DNA of 64,000 nt from Paragonimus skrjabini miyazakii (lineage: Eukaryota; Platyhelminthes; Trematoda; Plagiorchiida; Troglotrematidae). The DNA lies in NCBI GenBank assembly GCA_014338405.1, contig JTDE01001504.1:16554-80553 (forward strand), written 5' to 3'. A program made the position numbers and the translations under genes. Positions 11,134 through 22,850 of the stretch are shown here, piece by piece (within the stretch, counting starts at the first letter, position 1; the number at the start of each line of letters is the position of its first letter). The notes below the pieces were generated by a model that was not told the origin of the DNA, did not search any database, and saw only the letters and a list, made by a program, of their open reading frames with translations.

Positions 11134-14100
11134 CATGAAATAAATTTGTTCACCAAAGATTCTGTAAGCAAAAAAACAGTAACATACATGAACAACTTTA
11201 TTTATTCCGAGTGAGTCTGTACATTTACGTGAAAGAGCAACAGGTCTGAACAAGGTCTGCAAACCTTACGTGCATAAATAATCCTTGCAGATTAAGCCGG
11301 CAAAAGATCCTGTCCATTGTTCGCCCAAGCCGTGCATCGTAATTCACAGAATACAATAAGATGAAAATGGCCATACATTTCTGAAGCGACATTTCGTCAC
11401 ACAAGATAAAACGGTGTCCGGCTGCGTGATCTATTTATTCTGTTCTCGATATTCAACATTTTCATAGAAACGGAATAATCGTTTTTGAAAAAAGCTGTTG
11501 CCTTCAAAAAAAACGCTGTGTTCAGGGGACCTCAAATCAAACCAGAGGTTAATGGCGTAATTGTCACGTAATTTGCATCAGCTTTGAGATGGAGGTCATC
11601 ACACATAAATTTGAACGAGTGCAGAGTGGACGTAAAAATCTAACCAACAGCGCCAGGTACAATCAAATAACGCACTTACCAAAGCGACGCCTTCCCGCTA
11701 CAATTTGTCACTGGACATATGTATACTATTTGTTGTCATGTGAATGACTTTATCGGCGGCTACATGTTTAGCAGCTATCTTGTTATTTGGTCCCATATGA
11801 TGATCTTTTTTAAAGTAGTTTTTACGCATTGATAAGTTTGACTTTCATGACAGAGCCTGACTGTTCTTATTAATCAGCCAAAGATTGGAAGAGGTAGCAA
11901 CACTTTTAACAAATAGTAGATAAAGTCAAAAAGAAGGGAAATTTGTATTTAAAACAAGTAAAATTAAGTACCATCAAATTTCAAATGTGAAAATAGCACA
12001 TTTTCTTATGGTTTGACTGTATGCTGCTCAGAGGATGAAGTGATAAAGCATGTTCAGGTATAATTTGTTTTTTCACACGCTGATAAATAATACAAAAACT
12101 GTGAAGTGTGTGTGATTAACGTTGTTAGAGGTCGACTGCTAGGTTTTTAGTTTGCGATTACCATGAGAAGTAGCCAGTTCAGAAGTGATGATTTAAGCGC
12201 GGTGTTATTAATCCAGTTTGTCACACTCCGAATCCTGTGAGACCAGTCATGTTGGGATGAAAACGTATGACCTAACCGCCCATCAATGTGTGGTGATACT
12301 CTATCCCAGCTTTTAGATATTTTCAAATAAGTACCAAAGGATTCGGAACATTTCATTACAGCTGTTCAGGCAAGGGGATGTAAGGATACCGCCCACCGAA
12401 TGTCACAATAGGTACTCATGTGATCTGTAATGTGAAGTAGACATGATTCGTAACAAGAAGTTTGTTGATTTGCCATCTCACCAAAAACCTATTTCAAATT
12501 TCCCCACTGAATGACTTTGACAACAGTCTCTGTTCACCAGTTTCGCGCAACGACCTAAATGTGTTGCTTAGACAACCAAAATTCTTCCGTGTATCTAGCA
12601 CGGAATGTGTTATGGGTTCCTCTTCCTACCATTGGACAATATACAAACTACTTACCTTGTGCGTTATATGCTCACATACTCCTATAAACTGAAACTTTTC
12701 TACAGTTTAGTTTTAGATTGCTAACATCAGGTAACATATATGCCACACAAGAACCTATGACTGGTTTTGTACCGGTTGGACTGTCACAAATGGGCTGTAA
12801 ATACGACCCCACTTTAGACGGCGTTGTTAAATAACAGTTGCATATGCATGGTTTTGTCCGTCTTTTCAAACACGCATGTTGCGTTTTAAGTGCATAGCTT
12901 GCTAAGTTACTTCTCAAAATATATATTGTTAAAAACATTGAGTTACTGACAAGCAATCTACTCTTAAGCACGTGCTGTCATGTATCACGCACTTTTCGCA
13001 ACAATTTTAATAGAAATGAGTGAAGCTTGCAGAATACCCATATCCGAATTTCCATAAGTTGTCGTACAAATCGCAACAACGCGCTCCATTTGCGCAATAA
13101 AATGTTCCACCTTTTTTTATTTTTTCCACTTTGCATGTCACATCGTTGACCTTCTCAGTGACACTTGTGAACACAAGAGAGTTTGCCTTTATATCCTTTC
13201 AAACGGCCAATCTTAGTAGAGTTTTTGCGGTCCTTCTTTCAGAAATGTCCACATGTGAACGGAACGCCTTAAACTCTGAAATGATTCTCACTTTCCGGAA
13301 TCGAATTATGGTACTTATTTGTTTGATAGAACGGATATCGTGGCTAAACGGTACATTCAAAGCTGTATCATTTGTGACGTCTACCAGCGAAGTTTTGAGT
13401 TCACACATCGAATTGTGCACACTGCAAAACACAACAAAAGTAGGTTCCGAGTTACATGATTAAACTGAATATTAGAACTGCGGACGATTTTCCACACCGC
13501 TGTACAGTAGCAGTCATATTAGCATTGAGAAATGCTGTCGCTTGTATTCTTGTGGGAAACCATTAATCTAATCTTCAAGCATATCCATCTGTTCGTTACA
13601 AGTCTGTACTGGTCAACCTAGGTTAATACTTTAATTACCTAGTTAATTAGCCTAACTAAGCATGGCAACAAGAGTCCAGTTAACAATGCGCCTTCCGATT
13701 CATGGCCCCGCAAAAACGGTACTTCTAACAACAGCTATTATATCATTTATCGTGCGCTCGCATAGTCCACTAAATCATGATTTCACTTACCTTGTCGAAG
13801 TTTCGTTCCATTCTCAAGTGAATATCACTCCGAAATGTCCTCTGACAACATGTTCGTTCGATGTAACTTTGTTGACCTTTTTGGGGAGATATCCATAGAT
13901 TTGGTTACTGATGCTCATACATTTTACAGCTCCAGTAGCTTATCCGACACTCGTAACTGTTTCCAACCGATAATATTTTACTTGTCCAATGGATCGGAAG
14001 ACATGCATGACAGATTAAACCATGTTTAATCCTAAACCCATATAGCTCACCCCACTTGGATGTATCTAAAATTAGACTAGCACTTTTCAATCAGTATCGG

Positions 14101-14642
14101 ATAACTGTCAGCGCCGCATGTTCATCTAAATCTTAAAAGGTAGTGAGTAGCAAAGAAGAGAAAGCAGTTATAAGCAGGTGTTCGCAAATTATACTGACAG
14201 CAGAACTACTGTAGCCCTAGAACTGCAGTAGGATTACGAAACAGATGGTGCACTGGACAGACATAAGTAAGTTCAAAATATGGGAAGATACCACCAAGGG
14301 GAGCAGTAATATTTTTAACCGTGTCGCCTGACATGGTGATATGTTTTAGTTCATGAACTTATGAAAAAATATTAAATGAGATCGGAAACAGCAAAAGTTT
14401 TGGCATTTTAACAACCGCTACATTTATATTGACAATTACTCACAATTGCTCGCATCCTTTGAATTCATGCGGACTTTCCAGCTGGCCTCTTGCAAAAACC
14501 CCTATGTCTTAGTTTTGTTCTTGTTCCAGCTCATCAGTAGTGCCCATACTGTTGCCGTAGCTAACAGATGAACTCTGAACCCACTTTCGCGAAGTGACCA
14601 TGATGACCTTTGCGCTATTGGCCTCACACTAAGTACGGCCAA
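11134..14642. other. No recognised gene or repeat
   Basis: No repeat copies or family motifs were seen in this 3.5-kb stretch. The longest open frames (about 110 codons at 13131-13463, plus strand, mirrored by an antisense frame) have no recognisable features. Confidence 0.45.
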
Positions 14643-15174
14643 ACTACACCTTTTTCCATACTGGTTTCTCTTCTAGGCATAAGAGTTTATCTTTCGTGCA
14701 AAAGCCTTTCGTTTTAGTGCAGTAGAATTTCTCCATTGTAGTTTCAGGCTGTGGAAGTGGCTTATGATTGGTCTAATGGACTCATAGTTTGCGGCCTTTC
14801 TGATTGCGACTGCACGCATTGGCTGCTGCACTAGGACAATGTCCAAGGGAACACTTGAATTGTGAAGGCCGTTATGTGGTCCAAACAGGGTATAGAGTCC
14901 AGCCCAGATGGGGCAGAGAGCACAAGCCAATGATTGGACCACATGACGGCCTTCACAACCCAAGTGTTCCCTCGGACACTGTCCTAGTGCAGCAGCCAAT
15001 GCGTGCAGTCGCAATCAGAAAGGCCGCAAAATCTGAATCCATTAGACCAATCATAAGCCATTTCCACAGCCTGAAAATGCAATGGAGAAATTCTACTGTA
15101 CTAAAACGAAAGGGTTTCCTCGAAAGATAAATTCTTATGCTTAAAAGAGAAACCAGTATGGAAAAAGGTATAGT
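14643..15174. mobile_element. Foldback (long inverted repeat) element, non-coding
   Basis: The left arm 14643-14884 and right arm 14934-15174 are reverse complements over about 240 nt at roughly 90% identity. They are separated by a 49-nt spacer. The outer ends are ACTA(C/T)ACCTTTTTCC on each side. The similar open frames on opposite strands (14673-15014 and 14804-15130) are the same arm translated twice and should not be called genes. Structure suggests a foldback or MITE-like DNA element, or the inverted insertion of two copies of one repeat. No transposase is encoded, and no convincing target duplication was found. Confidence 0.75.
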
Positions 15175-16428
15175 ATATCTGAACGTCTAATTACTTTCGC
15201 TCGTCACTATCAGTACAGTGCCAAAAAGCAATAGTGGACAGATTTAACTGGACAGCTAACGGCAAATTATCTTAATTGTATGACTAACTGTTGGCACGCC
15301 ACTGAATTACATGAAGAAATACTGATCAGTTTGCATGTCTGGACTCTAAAAACTGGGTTATGCCTCCTTTTAAACATTTTGGTAGGGTTTAGGGTCGCTG
15401 CTAGTGCGTGAAATAAAAGACGATATTAATGAACCCCCAAAATTTCCTTATAGCTCAGTTTGCGCAAGGACGTGTGGTCCATGTTATCGATTAGAAGCTT
15501 GCAGAAACCAGCATTTTCATAATTATGTTTCATCTAACTAATCAAGTCTTCCAAAAAGAGTCCGCTGATGCTACGACTTGAAATTTACCGAAGCGTTTCT
15601 GGTAACAGACAGATTATGCAAGAAAATGATTGCCGTCACTTGTATTCGGTTATAGCTTAGCTCCACCCATCCGCCTTTGAAATAATGTTGTGAGTGAGAC
15701 CTACGAAACAAAACTCAGCGTGAAATGTATCAACATCCAAAAAGCAATACAGAATATTAAGTCCAGAAAAAACTGTTCTCAGTCAATAAGATCGATGTTT
15801 ATTACTCACTCCGGTCTAGAGAATTCTCAGTAGTAAATCACATATTTGATGACCCAGTATTCCAACATACTTTTATCGAACAGTATGGCCCACTGCCTTC
15901 TCCAATGTCCCCGCACCTTCGATCACGTGTTCCGAACTATGAACACCCCTTATGACTTTGAGACAGTGGTTAGCCGATAAACCAACGTGCGGACGAATGT
16001 CGCAGATGGACAATGGCACGAGTATGGTGTGCGCAAGACGATCATACAACTGCACTTAACTTGTTATCATCGAATAAACACCGTAATCTGGGCTTGGACA
16101 TTTATTAAAATTAATGATGTGAGCAGTTTCTATGCTGCTGCATCCAGTGGCGCTAATTTTGCTAATAGACAAAACACAAAATGGTTGGCTTGCTTCAGGC
16201 AAATGTTCTTGCGACACAGTTTTCTCTAGAGGTCAGCACTTCGTAAAGTCTAGTGTGATCAATAGAAAAAGAGCCAACAAATAAGGCCCCAGGGAGGATA
16301 AACGTTGAAAACTTCTAAGAAAATGGCTGTTTTTTTAATAAGACGCCATATGCGTACGAAGTACGTTCAGATTAATCAACAAGCTTTATTTTCATTAGCT
16401 TCTCCCCCAAGATCAAGGTTTTGTTTTT
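15175..16428. other. No recognised gene or repeat
   Basis: Spacer between the foldback element and the PLE. No motif or repeat copy was recognised. Confidence 0.4.
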
Positions 16429-16570
16429 TGAGAACAAAGATATATAGGCAAACATATGTTTTCGATAATTCATCTTCAGGCCGATACAATTATATAAGGA
16501 GTTAACAGAGTTAGATCGAGATATCGATCGGACTTATTACAGAGAAACTAGGTCACTGGTCAGTCAAATT
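16429..16570 (-). repeat. 3' pseudo-LTR of the PLE
   Basis: This begins at TGAGAACAAAGA (plus strand) and ends at GGTCAGTCAAATT, matching 18981-19122 with the same length and few substitutions. Read on the minus strand it carries the hammerhead-like motif at 16443-16486. The coding region stops 22 bp before it in element sense. Confidence 0.85.
16443..16486 (-). ncRNA. Hammerhead-ribozyme-like motif in 3' pseudo-LTR
   Basis: On the minus strand: helix I TATCGGC pairs with GCCTATA except one C/T mismatch. The core CTGAAGA fits CUGANGA, GAAA is present, and helix III AAC/GTT is closed by ATAT. Nucleotide 17 is T. Helix II (TGAATTATC) pairs poorly, which would lower or abolish activity in vitro. 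Published PLE hammerheads are minimal versions of this layout. Confidence 0.5.
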
Positions 16571-16591
16571 GGCGACGACTTGATTGGTCGG

Positions 16592-18972
16592 TTACGTCAC
16601 GCTTGTCCATTGGTTTGACCGCGCAGGTTGGCCATCGATCCGGTGGTTTTGTGGCCATGGTAGGTGCAGCGCCTGAGCAAACCGTTCTTGATGACATAAT
16701 ACTGGGTCAAGCAGCCTGATTCCNNNNNNNNNNNNNNNNNNNNNNNNNNNNNNNNNNNNNNNNNNNNNNNNNNNNNNNNNNNNNNNNNNNNNNNNNNNNN
16801 NNNNNNNNNNNNNNNNNNNNNNNNNNNNNNNNNNNNNNNNNNNNNNNNNNNNNNNNNNNNNNNNNNNNNNNNNNNNNNNNNNNNNNNNNNNNNNNNNNNN
16901 NNNNNNNNNNNNNNNNNNNNNNNNNNNNNNNNNNNNNNNNNNNNNNNNNNNNNNNNNNNNNNNNNNNNNNNNNNNNNNNNNNNNNNNNNNNNNNNNNNNN
17001 NNNNNNNNNNNNNNNNNNNNNNNNNNNNNNNNNNNNNNNNNNNNNNNNNNNNNNNNNNNNNNNNNNNNNNNNNNNNNNNNNNNNNNNNNNNNNNNNNNNN
17101 NNNNNNNNNNNNNNNNNNNNNNNNNNNNNNNNNNNNNNNNNNNNNNNNNNNNNNNNNNNNNNNNNNNNNNNNNNNNNNNNNNNNNNNNNNNNNNNNNNNN
17201 NNNNNNNNNNNNNNNNNNNNNNNNNNNNNNNNNNNNNNNNNNNNNNNNNNNNNNNNNNNNNNNNNNNNNNNNNNNNNNNNNNNNNNNNNNNNNNNNNNNN
17301 NNNNNNNNNNNNNNNNNNNNNNNNNNNNNNNNNNNNNNNNNNNNNNNNNNNNNNNNNNNNNNNNNNNNCCATGTATTTTTACGGTGGATTCAAGTGTAAA
17401 CTTATCTGACTGATGGGCGCGATTGAATATATCGAGTACTGTGTGCATATCAGTATCCGGACTGGCAACGATAAATATGTCGTCTACATATCGGTTGTAT
17501 TGACTGAACTGGCTGATAGTGGATTGAAGCGTAGTGCGTTCAAGTTTTCCCATGAATATGTCGGCCAGGAGAGGTCCGAGCGGAGATCCCATTGCTACGC
17601 CATCCGTCTGCCGATACAGCACACCGTTGAATAGCAGTTGTACATCAAATGTGCAACTGAGCAGAAGCTCTTTCCATTTTAGTGGTGGTAAGCCAATATC
17701 GATTCCGGTCTCAGACACGTAGTCACAGATGAAATTGACGGTTTCTAGCAGTGGTACGTTTGTGAATAAAGACACTACGTCTAGCGAGCATGATTTCTGT
17801 GAATTCATGTTAACGTTCTGTAAGCATTCGACAAATTCAAACGCATCGCGTAGACTGAGCGGGGCAATCGCTTTTCGGACGGGTTCAAGCAGTTTCACTA
17901 GCCACTTTGCCGTTGAGTGGTAAGGCGAATTCATCATATGAAGTGTTGGACGAACAGGTACACCATGTTTGTGGACTTTTGGTAGTCCGTAGAGACGGGG
18001 TATAATAGACCCCTGTGGTCGTAGTTGTTCATAAGTCGCGGGGGTTATCAGCTTTTCCTCTTTTAATGACTTAAGACACATAGTGATCTGTTGCTCGGCA
18101 TACTCCGTTTTGTCCCTTCCGATGGCAACTATACGAAACTTGGTCTGATCTGCAAGAATATCATCCAATTTCTCGATGTAATCGCTTCTGTTCAGGATGA
18201 CAATTCCAGTTCCTTTATCCGGTCTGCTGAGGAGGATATCTGGATTCTGTTGAAGCAGCTTCAATGAATCCACCTGCTCCTTAGTTAAAGGCCCTCTCTG
18301 TCTCGATGTACGCTTACAGTATAGCTGGCAGCAATTAACAAGTGTAGTTTTAAATAATTCAAGGTCATCTAACGAACGCGGGGTTAAATCATGCGTCTGA
18401 CCGAAAAGATTCTCAAATTGCACCTTAAATTCTAGGGGGTCCTTCTTACGTTGTGGGCAGAAAAACTTAGAACCAAGTGAGAGCGCCTCGAGTGTGATAC
18501 GATCAAGATGTAAATTGGAACAGTTGTGTACGTACCTTTCTGGTTGACTTGGGAGTTCTGCTTGAGGCCTGGAAGAGCAGAGACTGCGCGATAGTGAGGC
18601 TCGTTTCTTCTGGGTTCGTTTGGCAACCACTTGTTTCGCAAAAGCAGTGAACAATTCCCGTTCCTGATCTGTGAGACTTTCCACTGTGGATTCTCGCTGC
18701 GCTATATTTCGCTCAAATTCGACAATTCCCTCACGATGAGTATCAAGCTGATTTAGACTGTAACGTTTCAGTGCTATGCTTCTTATTTCGACACGGTTCC
18801 TGCGTAGAGCCTGCCAAAATGGCTTCGGGTATTCGTTGCGTTCAATGCAGTCAGTGATTAATCTGATCGATTCCTTCGCCTCAGCCAGACGAGTGGTGAA
18901 CTTCAGGTACTCGTTGAGCGCCTTAACCACTCTGGGCTCTTTGGTTAATCTCATCGTTTCAAATATACCCAT
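16592..18972 (-). CDS. PLE polyprotein: reverse transcriptase and GIY-YIG endonuclease (gap inside)
   Basis: The first ATG is at 18970-18972; the frame is open a further 23 codons into the pseudo-LTR but only from a TTG. Counting from that Met, a charged N-terminal region of about 240 residues is followed by reverse transcriptase motifs: RPDKGTGIVIL near 252, PRLYGLPKVHK ending near 334, SLDVVSLFTNV with the first catalytic Asp near 398, DGVAMGSPLGP near 459-467, and YVDD at 495-498. The N gap then covers the thumb and GIY-YIG domain. After it, RLLDPVLCHQERFAQALHLP with W following, stopping at TAA 16592-16594, is the conserved C-terminus. That tail is out of phase with the upstream frame across the 645-N run, so the gap size is probably off or a frameshift is hidden. 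The catalytic reverse transcriptase residues are intact. Confidence 0.88.
16724..17368. other. Assembly gap, 645 N
   Basis: A run of N inside the PLE polyprotein. By comparison with other copies it should hold the end of the reverse transcriptase, the linker and the GIY-YIG core. Confidence 0.99.
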
Positions 18973-18980
18973 TACGATAA

Positions 18981-19122
18981 TGAGAACAAAGACATATAGG
19001 CGAACATATGTTTTCGATAATTCATCTTCAAGCCGATACAATTATATAAGGAGTTAATAGAGTTAGATCGAGATATCGATCAGACTTATTACAGAGAAAC
19101 TAGGTCACTGGTCAGTCAAATT
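18981..19122 (-). repeat. 5' pseudo-LTR of the PLE
   Basis: Direct copy of 16429-16570. The polyprotein ATG lies just inside the element, 9 bp beyond this repeat. The hammerhead-like core here (18995-19038) reads TTGAAGA in place of CTGAAGA, so the invariant C3 is lost in this copy; GAAA, helix III and nucleotide 17 (C) are kept. Confidence 0.85.
18995..19038 (-). ncRNA. Hammerhead-like motif in 5' pseudo-LTR, C3 mutated
   Basis: Same layout as 16443-16486: helix I TATCGGC with GCCTATA, GAAA and AAC-ATAT-GTT followed by C17. The first core base is T instead of C, which in known hammerheads abolishes catalysis. Confidence 0.4.
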
Positions 19123-20810
19123 TGGGTCAATAATATCAGTCAGTCAGTGCAAACTCCAGTGAAGTATACATGTACCAGTACACCCGACCAGTGAAAAATC
19201 CTATTAAAAATGTGAAGCATCCTGATTTGCTCGGTCCAGTTACCGTGTGTGACCTGGAGTGAAATATAATAACGAAGTTATTATTTCTGGCTGCTGTATT
19301 AAGAGACGCCACTAGTCGTTTGTGAAGAGCTGTTGTCTTCAAATTAAATATCATGTTAACAATTTGAGAAACCTCGTAGGCAAGATTATATTAGATTTTA
19401 AAGGGTGTGAGGAATGGAATAAAGCTGCAAATCCGTTCACGAAGAACCGTTTCACTGATTACACCGAGAAACCACCAGTGTTTTAGTCTTAGCGACGTAC
19501 TGACTACTCTGCATAAGCAAGGCTAGATTAGCACCACCGAACAGCTTTTATCCTGTTGTTTCCAAATAATTGTGTGGCTTCGTCCCAATACAAATCTGTA
19601 AAACACGTGACGGTGTCCGTTTACAAAACTGTTTAATTTTAATGTTTTCTTACGCATGTAACATTCATCTCCTAGTTCTACTGGCAGTAAGGATTACAGG
19701 TCTGTTGACTTCCTTCTGAAAGCTCTAACAAACTTTATTGGCACGTCTTCACATATCGTATGAAGTGATTTCAACTGATTTACTGTGAGCTTTTCTAACA
19801 CGGTCCTCTTGCACGAAGTTGTAATATTTCCTGCAGTTTTGCTTTCTGTCATCACGCAACCCTCGAGTAGAGATAATGATAGGACGGCCGCGGCTTACTT
19901 TTAAACAATCTACTTTAAGACGATCTAAAGGTTCTTTTTTTAATTTGTAAATAGCAGAATTAAACACGGATAGTCTATCACTGAAAACTACATGAAGTTA
20001 AAGAGAGAGATATTCTTATTTAATCTGAATTCATTTTTAACGGCGATCCTTCAGTCTTTTGTCATCTTTTGTAATCCCAATTTTAGCTTGCTTATTGTTT
20101 GCCCTTGGGAGAAAACCCTGGATCCTGTGGGCAGATTTTCTTCACTGTCCCCCTAAATTCTTTGTGGATAAACAAAAATGACTCAAACATCAAAGAAGTG
20201 TTCACAGTTTAACAGGCGGTAGTTAATTCAGCCAACTTGCATGTGCATCCGCACAATACTGAACAATAAAAGCTGTCTAGAATTATGGTATATTATAAAG
20301 ACATGGAAACATACATCAAGATATCTGTTGTTATTATTGAACAGCGTAACCACAGTTTTAACGGAACGACTAGTAATTATTTTTTACTTCTTGTGGAGGT
20401 AGCCCATTCCCGTTATTTGACCTACTCTATTGAATGCTCAGTTGTTTATGCGTGTCACCTTTAGTTTAAATCTCTCAAACAGAACAGGCCTGAGGGTTAA
20501 CCGTTGATCGCTACTGAAGAAAGTGCAAAGGTTGTGTAGCAACCACAAGCTGAAGGATTTACTTGGTGTGACACATAACGCAAAATTGCTGACTGCTGAA
20601 AAAGGACACGTACCACACTAATCCCTAAAATGTAAACAGCAAACTTTCATCCGATTTCTTGCATATCCTTAGTGGTGAAAATTAAAAAACCTATCACTGC
20701 TGGAATGAAATATCAAGTTAACTTCCCGAACAATAATCTCTTCTGATTTTGGCAGTTCACTCCCCACTCACGTTATCCTCATTTTCTTTGTTTATCTGAT
20801 TGTGTTATAG

Positions 20811-20934
20811 TTTGATGAGGAATACATGGATGATTTCGTACTTTTCGTAGATTACGATGATGTCATTGACAGCAGTGACAAGGAGACGTTGTGTCTTCAG
20901 TCATCGAGGCTTAACACGATCACTTCACTAGTAG
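20811..20934 (+). CDS. Candidate internal exon of an unknown gene
   Basis: A 124-nt stretch open in frame 1 lies between a plausible acceptor (pyrimidine-rich TTTTCTTTGTTTATCTG then TTATAG) and a plausible donor (GTAG followed by GTAATT). The translation is strongly acidic: FDEEYMDDFVLF, VDYDDVIDSSDKETL, then LQSSRLNTITSLV. I recognise no family. Low complexity, Asp-rich short frames can arise by chance, and no neighbouring exon with matching phase was identified. Confidence 0.25.
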
Positions 20935-22776
20935 GTAATTAAGTTGTTTCATTGAACGATGAATTTTTACTGCCACTCACCATTGTGTAAGATGTTCTTC
21001 AGTGGTACAATTCCCTCTGTTTATTGCCATCATTTTCTGCGGCTTCCATGCTAATATTTGTATATGCTACTCAAACGTGTAGACAATGATGTCGTATGAG
21101 CCTAACGCTATACTTCACTTTCTTCGGAAGTGTTGATGGACAGGCTGTCCGAACCATCAGGTTGCGGATGGTCTTCAACCATCAGGATGAGTCGATATAT
21201 GTTGTTTTCACCCATGAAACGCTATCAACGTGAATGACTTTTGTTTAGCTGTCCATCCACTCATTTCTATTAAACATCCAGGGTTTATTCTGACTAAAAT
21301 TATGACGCAGTAACTTCGAAGTATCTAGGTTTTCACCAGTCGGGAACTACTGTTTGTGTACGATGTTCCAAGTTTCCCTCTAATGCACACCAACTAATCA
21401 GTCATCAGTACATGTGCACTTCCCAATGTATGTACTGCTTACCATTTACTGTTCAGTATCTGCTGTGATAATTGTACACTTCTTCCGAAATCCTCAAAAA
21501 ATTTACCACACTTTTGACTCACTGTTAAAATTTTTATTCATTCCTTTATCTTGCGTCATTTTATAAAATGTGAAACGTCTACAGTTAAACTCCTACCACA
21601 TAGTTCACCATATAAGATATTAACTAACCAGGTGTATTTCTACACCCTTGATTAGATCCTGGTACAAGTTTTTTTTTTACATACATCCGTCTTTAAGTCC
21701 CCTGTGTTATTCGTTGGGCAACTCGACTGCTGCACAATTTGGCCTACTTATTCTTGAATATCATGAAGCCAAATCGGTGGTTCTTTCCAAATGAAACGTA
21801 TTGTGACCACTCACTAAATTAACTGCGTATTTCGTTAATAATATTATTAGTGGTAGTACCAGTAGTACTTCGTGTTTCAAATTCGGTGGGTTAACGGCGT
21901 TTCATGTGCTTATCATGTGGCTGTGAAAATTCACTTTTTGAGCTGCATAAGGCAAACTATTGACTCGATTTGTCTTGATTGGCTGACCGGTTGTCCGCAC
22001 ACTAATAAAACATGGACCGATCACGGTTATTCTTCTTCGTGTTTCAAACACGACAAATGTGTGAAAATGAAGTTTTCTGTAAGTTGAAATGTACTTCGCA
22101 AGAATGTCTGCCTCCAGAAATGCAAGCAACCTCGTATTATGGCACTTCTGCATAGAGTTTGTTTGGAACGAATAACTGACAGTGACAAACATTCATTTTA
22201 TAAAAGTATCAGTTAGCCGTGAAAATGTGAAACGATGCTCCTTATCTGGAACCGTATCCCACAGTAACTTCGTGTTAACTTCCAAATAACGTAACATTGT
22301 GAGCGTCGCTCACTTACATTTTTCCATGGATTTAGGATTACTGCTTTCAGACCACATAATAAAGTTAGCGTGTATCACCCAATGCATTTAAAAGGAAATA
22401 CATTAATGCAACCACCGTTCAAACAAAACCTACCTAAGAAGATTTTCAAAAATAGGTCTAACACTTGAAACTGGCTAGACAATGTCTTGTCACTGTTGGG
22501 TCGATTGTGTAACAATCCTCATAGGACAGCTGAAACAAGTTCCAGGCAATACCATTCTGTTCACAAGAGCATGGAATTAAAAAATAAAGTGCTCCTAGGT
22601 GTATGAGCTGAACTACACGTTGATCGATTCCCAACAATTAAGTTTAACACTGTTAAATTGGTTGCAACGCATAGGAACCAAATTGCATGGAAATGTTTAG
22701 CGGATTTCTTTCAGTAAAGATAAAAAAATCCTTAGAAAGCTCCCTTTTAATTGTTTTTAAATCTTGGTCTTAGGAG

Positions 22777-22850
22777 ATAGAAAGATCTGTCTAACTAAAA
22801 ATCTGTCTATCTATCTGCCTAACTATCTAAGAGTTAGATAGATTCACTTT
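22777..22850. repeat. Imperfect TCTA/TAGA microsatellite
   Basis: A run of TCTATCTATCTGCC-type units is preceded and followed by AGATAG-type complements, so it can also fold on itself. Confidence 0.7.

Larger units (their letters stand above)
16429..19122 (-). mobile_element. Penelope-like element, near full length
   Basis: The minus-strand element is bounded by two direct 142-nt terminal repeats (16429-16570 and 18981-19122) that differ at only a few positions. Between them lies one long polyprotein frame with a complete PLE reverse transcriptase, an N gap of nominal 645 bases, and the conserved C-terminal tail. Direct pseudo-LTRs are typical of Penelope elements, which arise from tandem copies. 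I could not find a clear target duplication. Similar terminal repeats and an open reverse transcriptase suggest a relatively young copy. Confidence 0.9.

Noticed and set aside
14673..15130. Two homologous genes on opposite strands
   Set aside because: They are translations of the two arms of one inverted repeat.
16597..16723. C-terminus ESGCLTQYYVIKNG as part of the PLE protein
   Set aside because: Wrong phase; the conserved PLE tail is in another frame and stops at 16592-16594.
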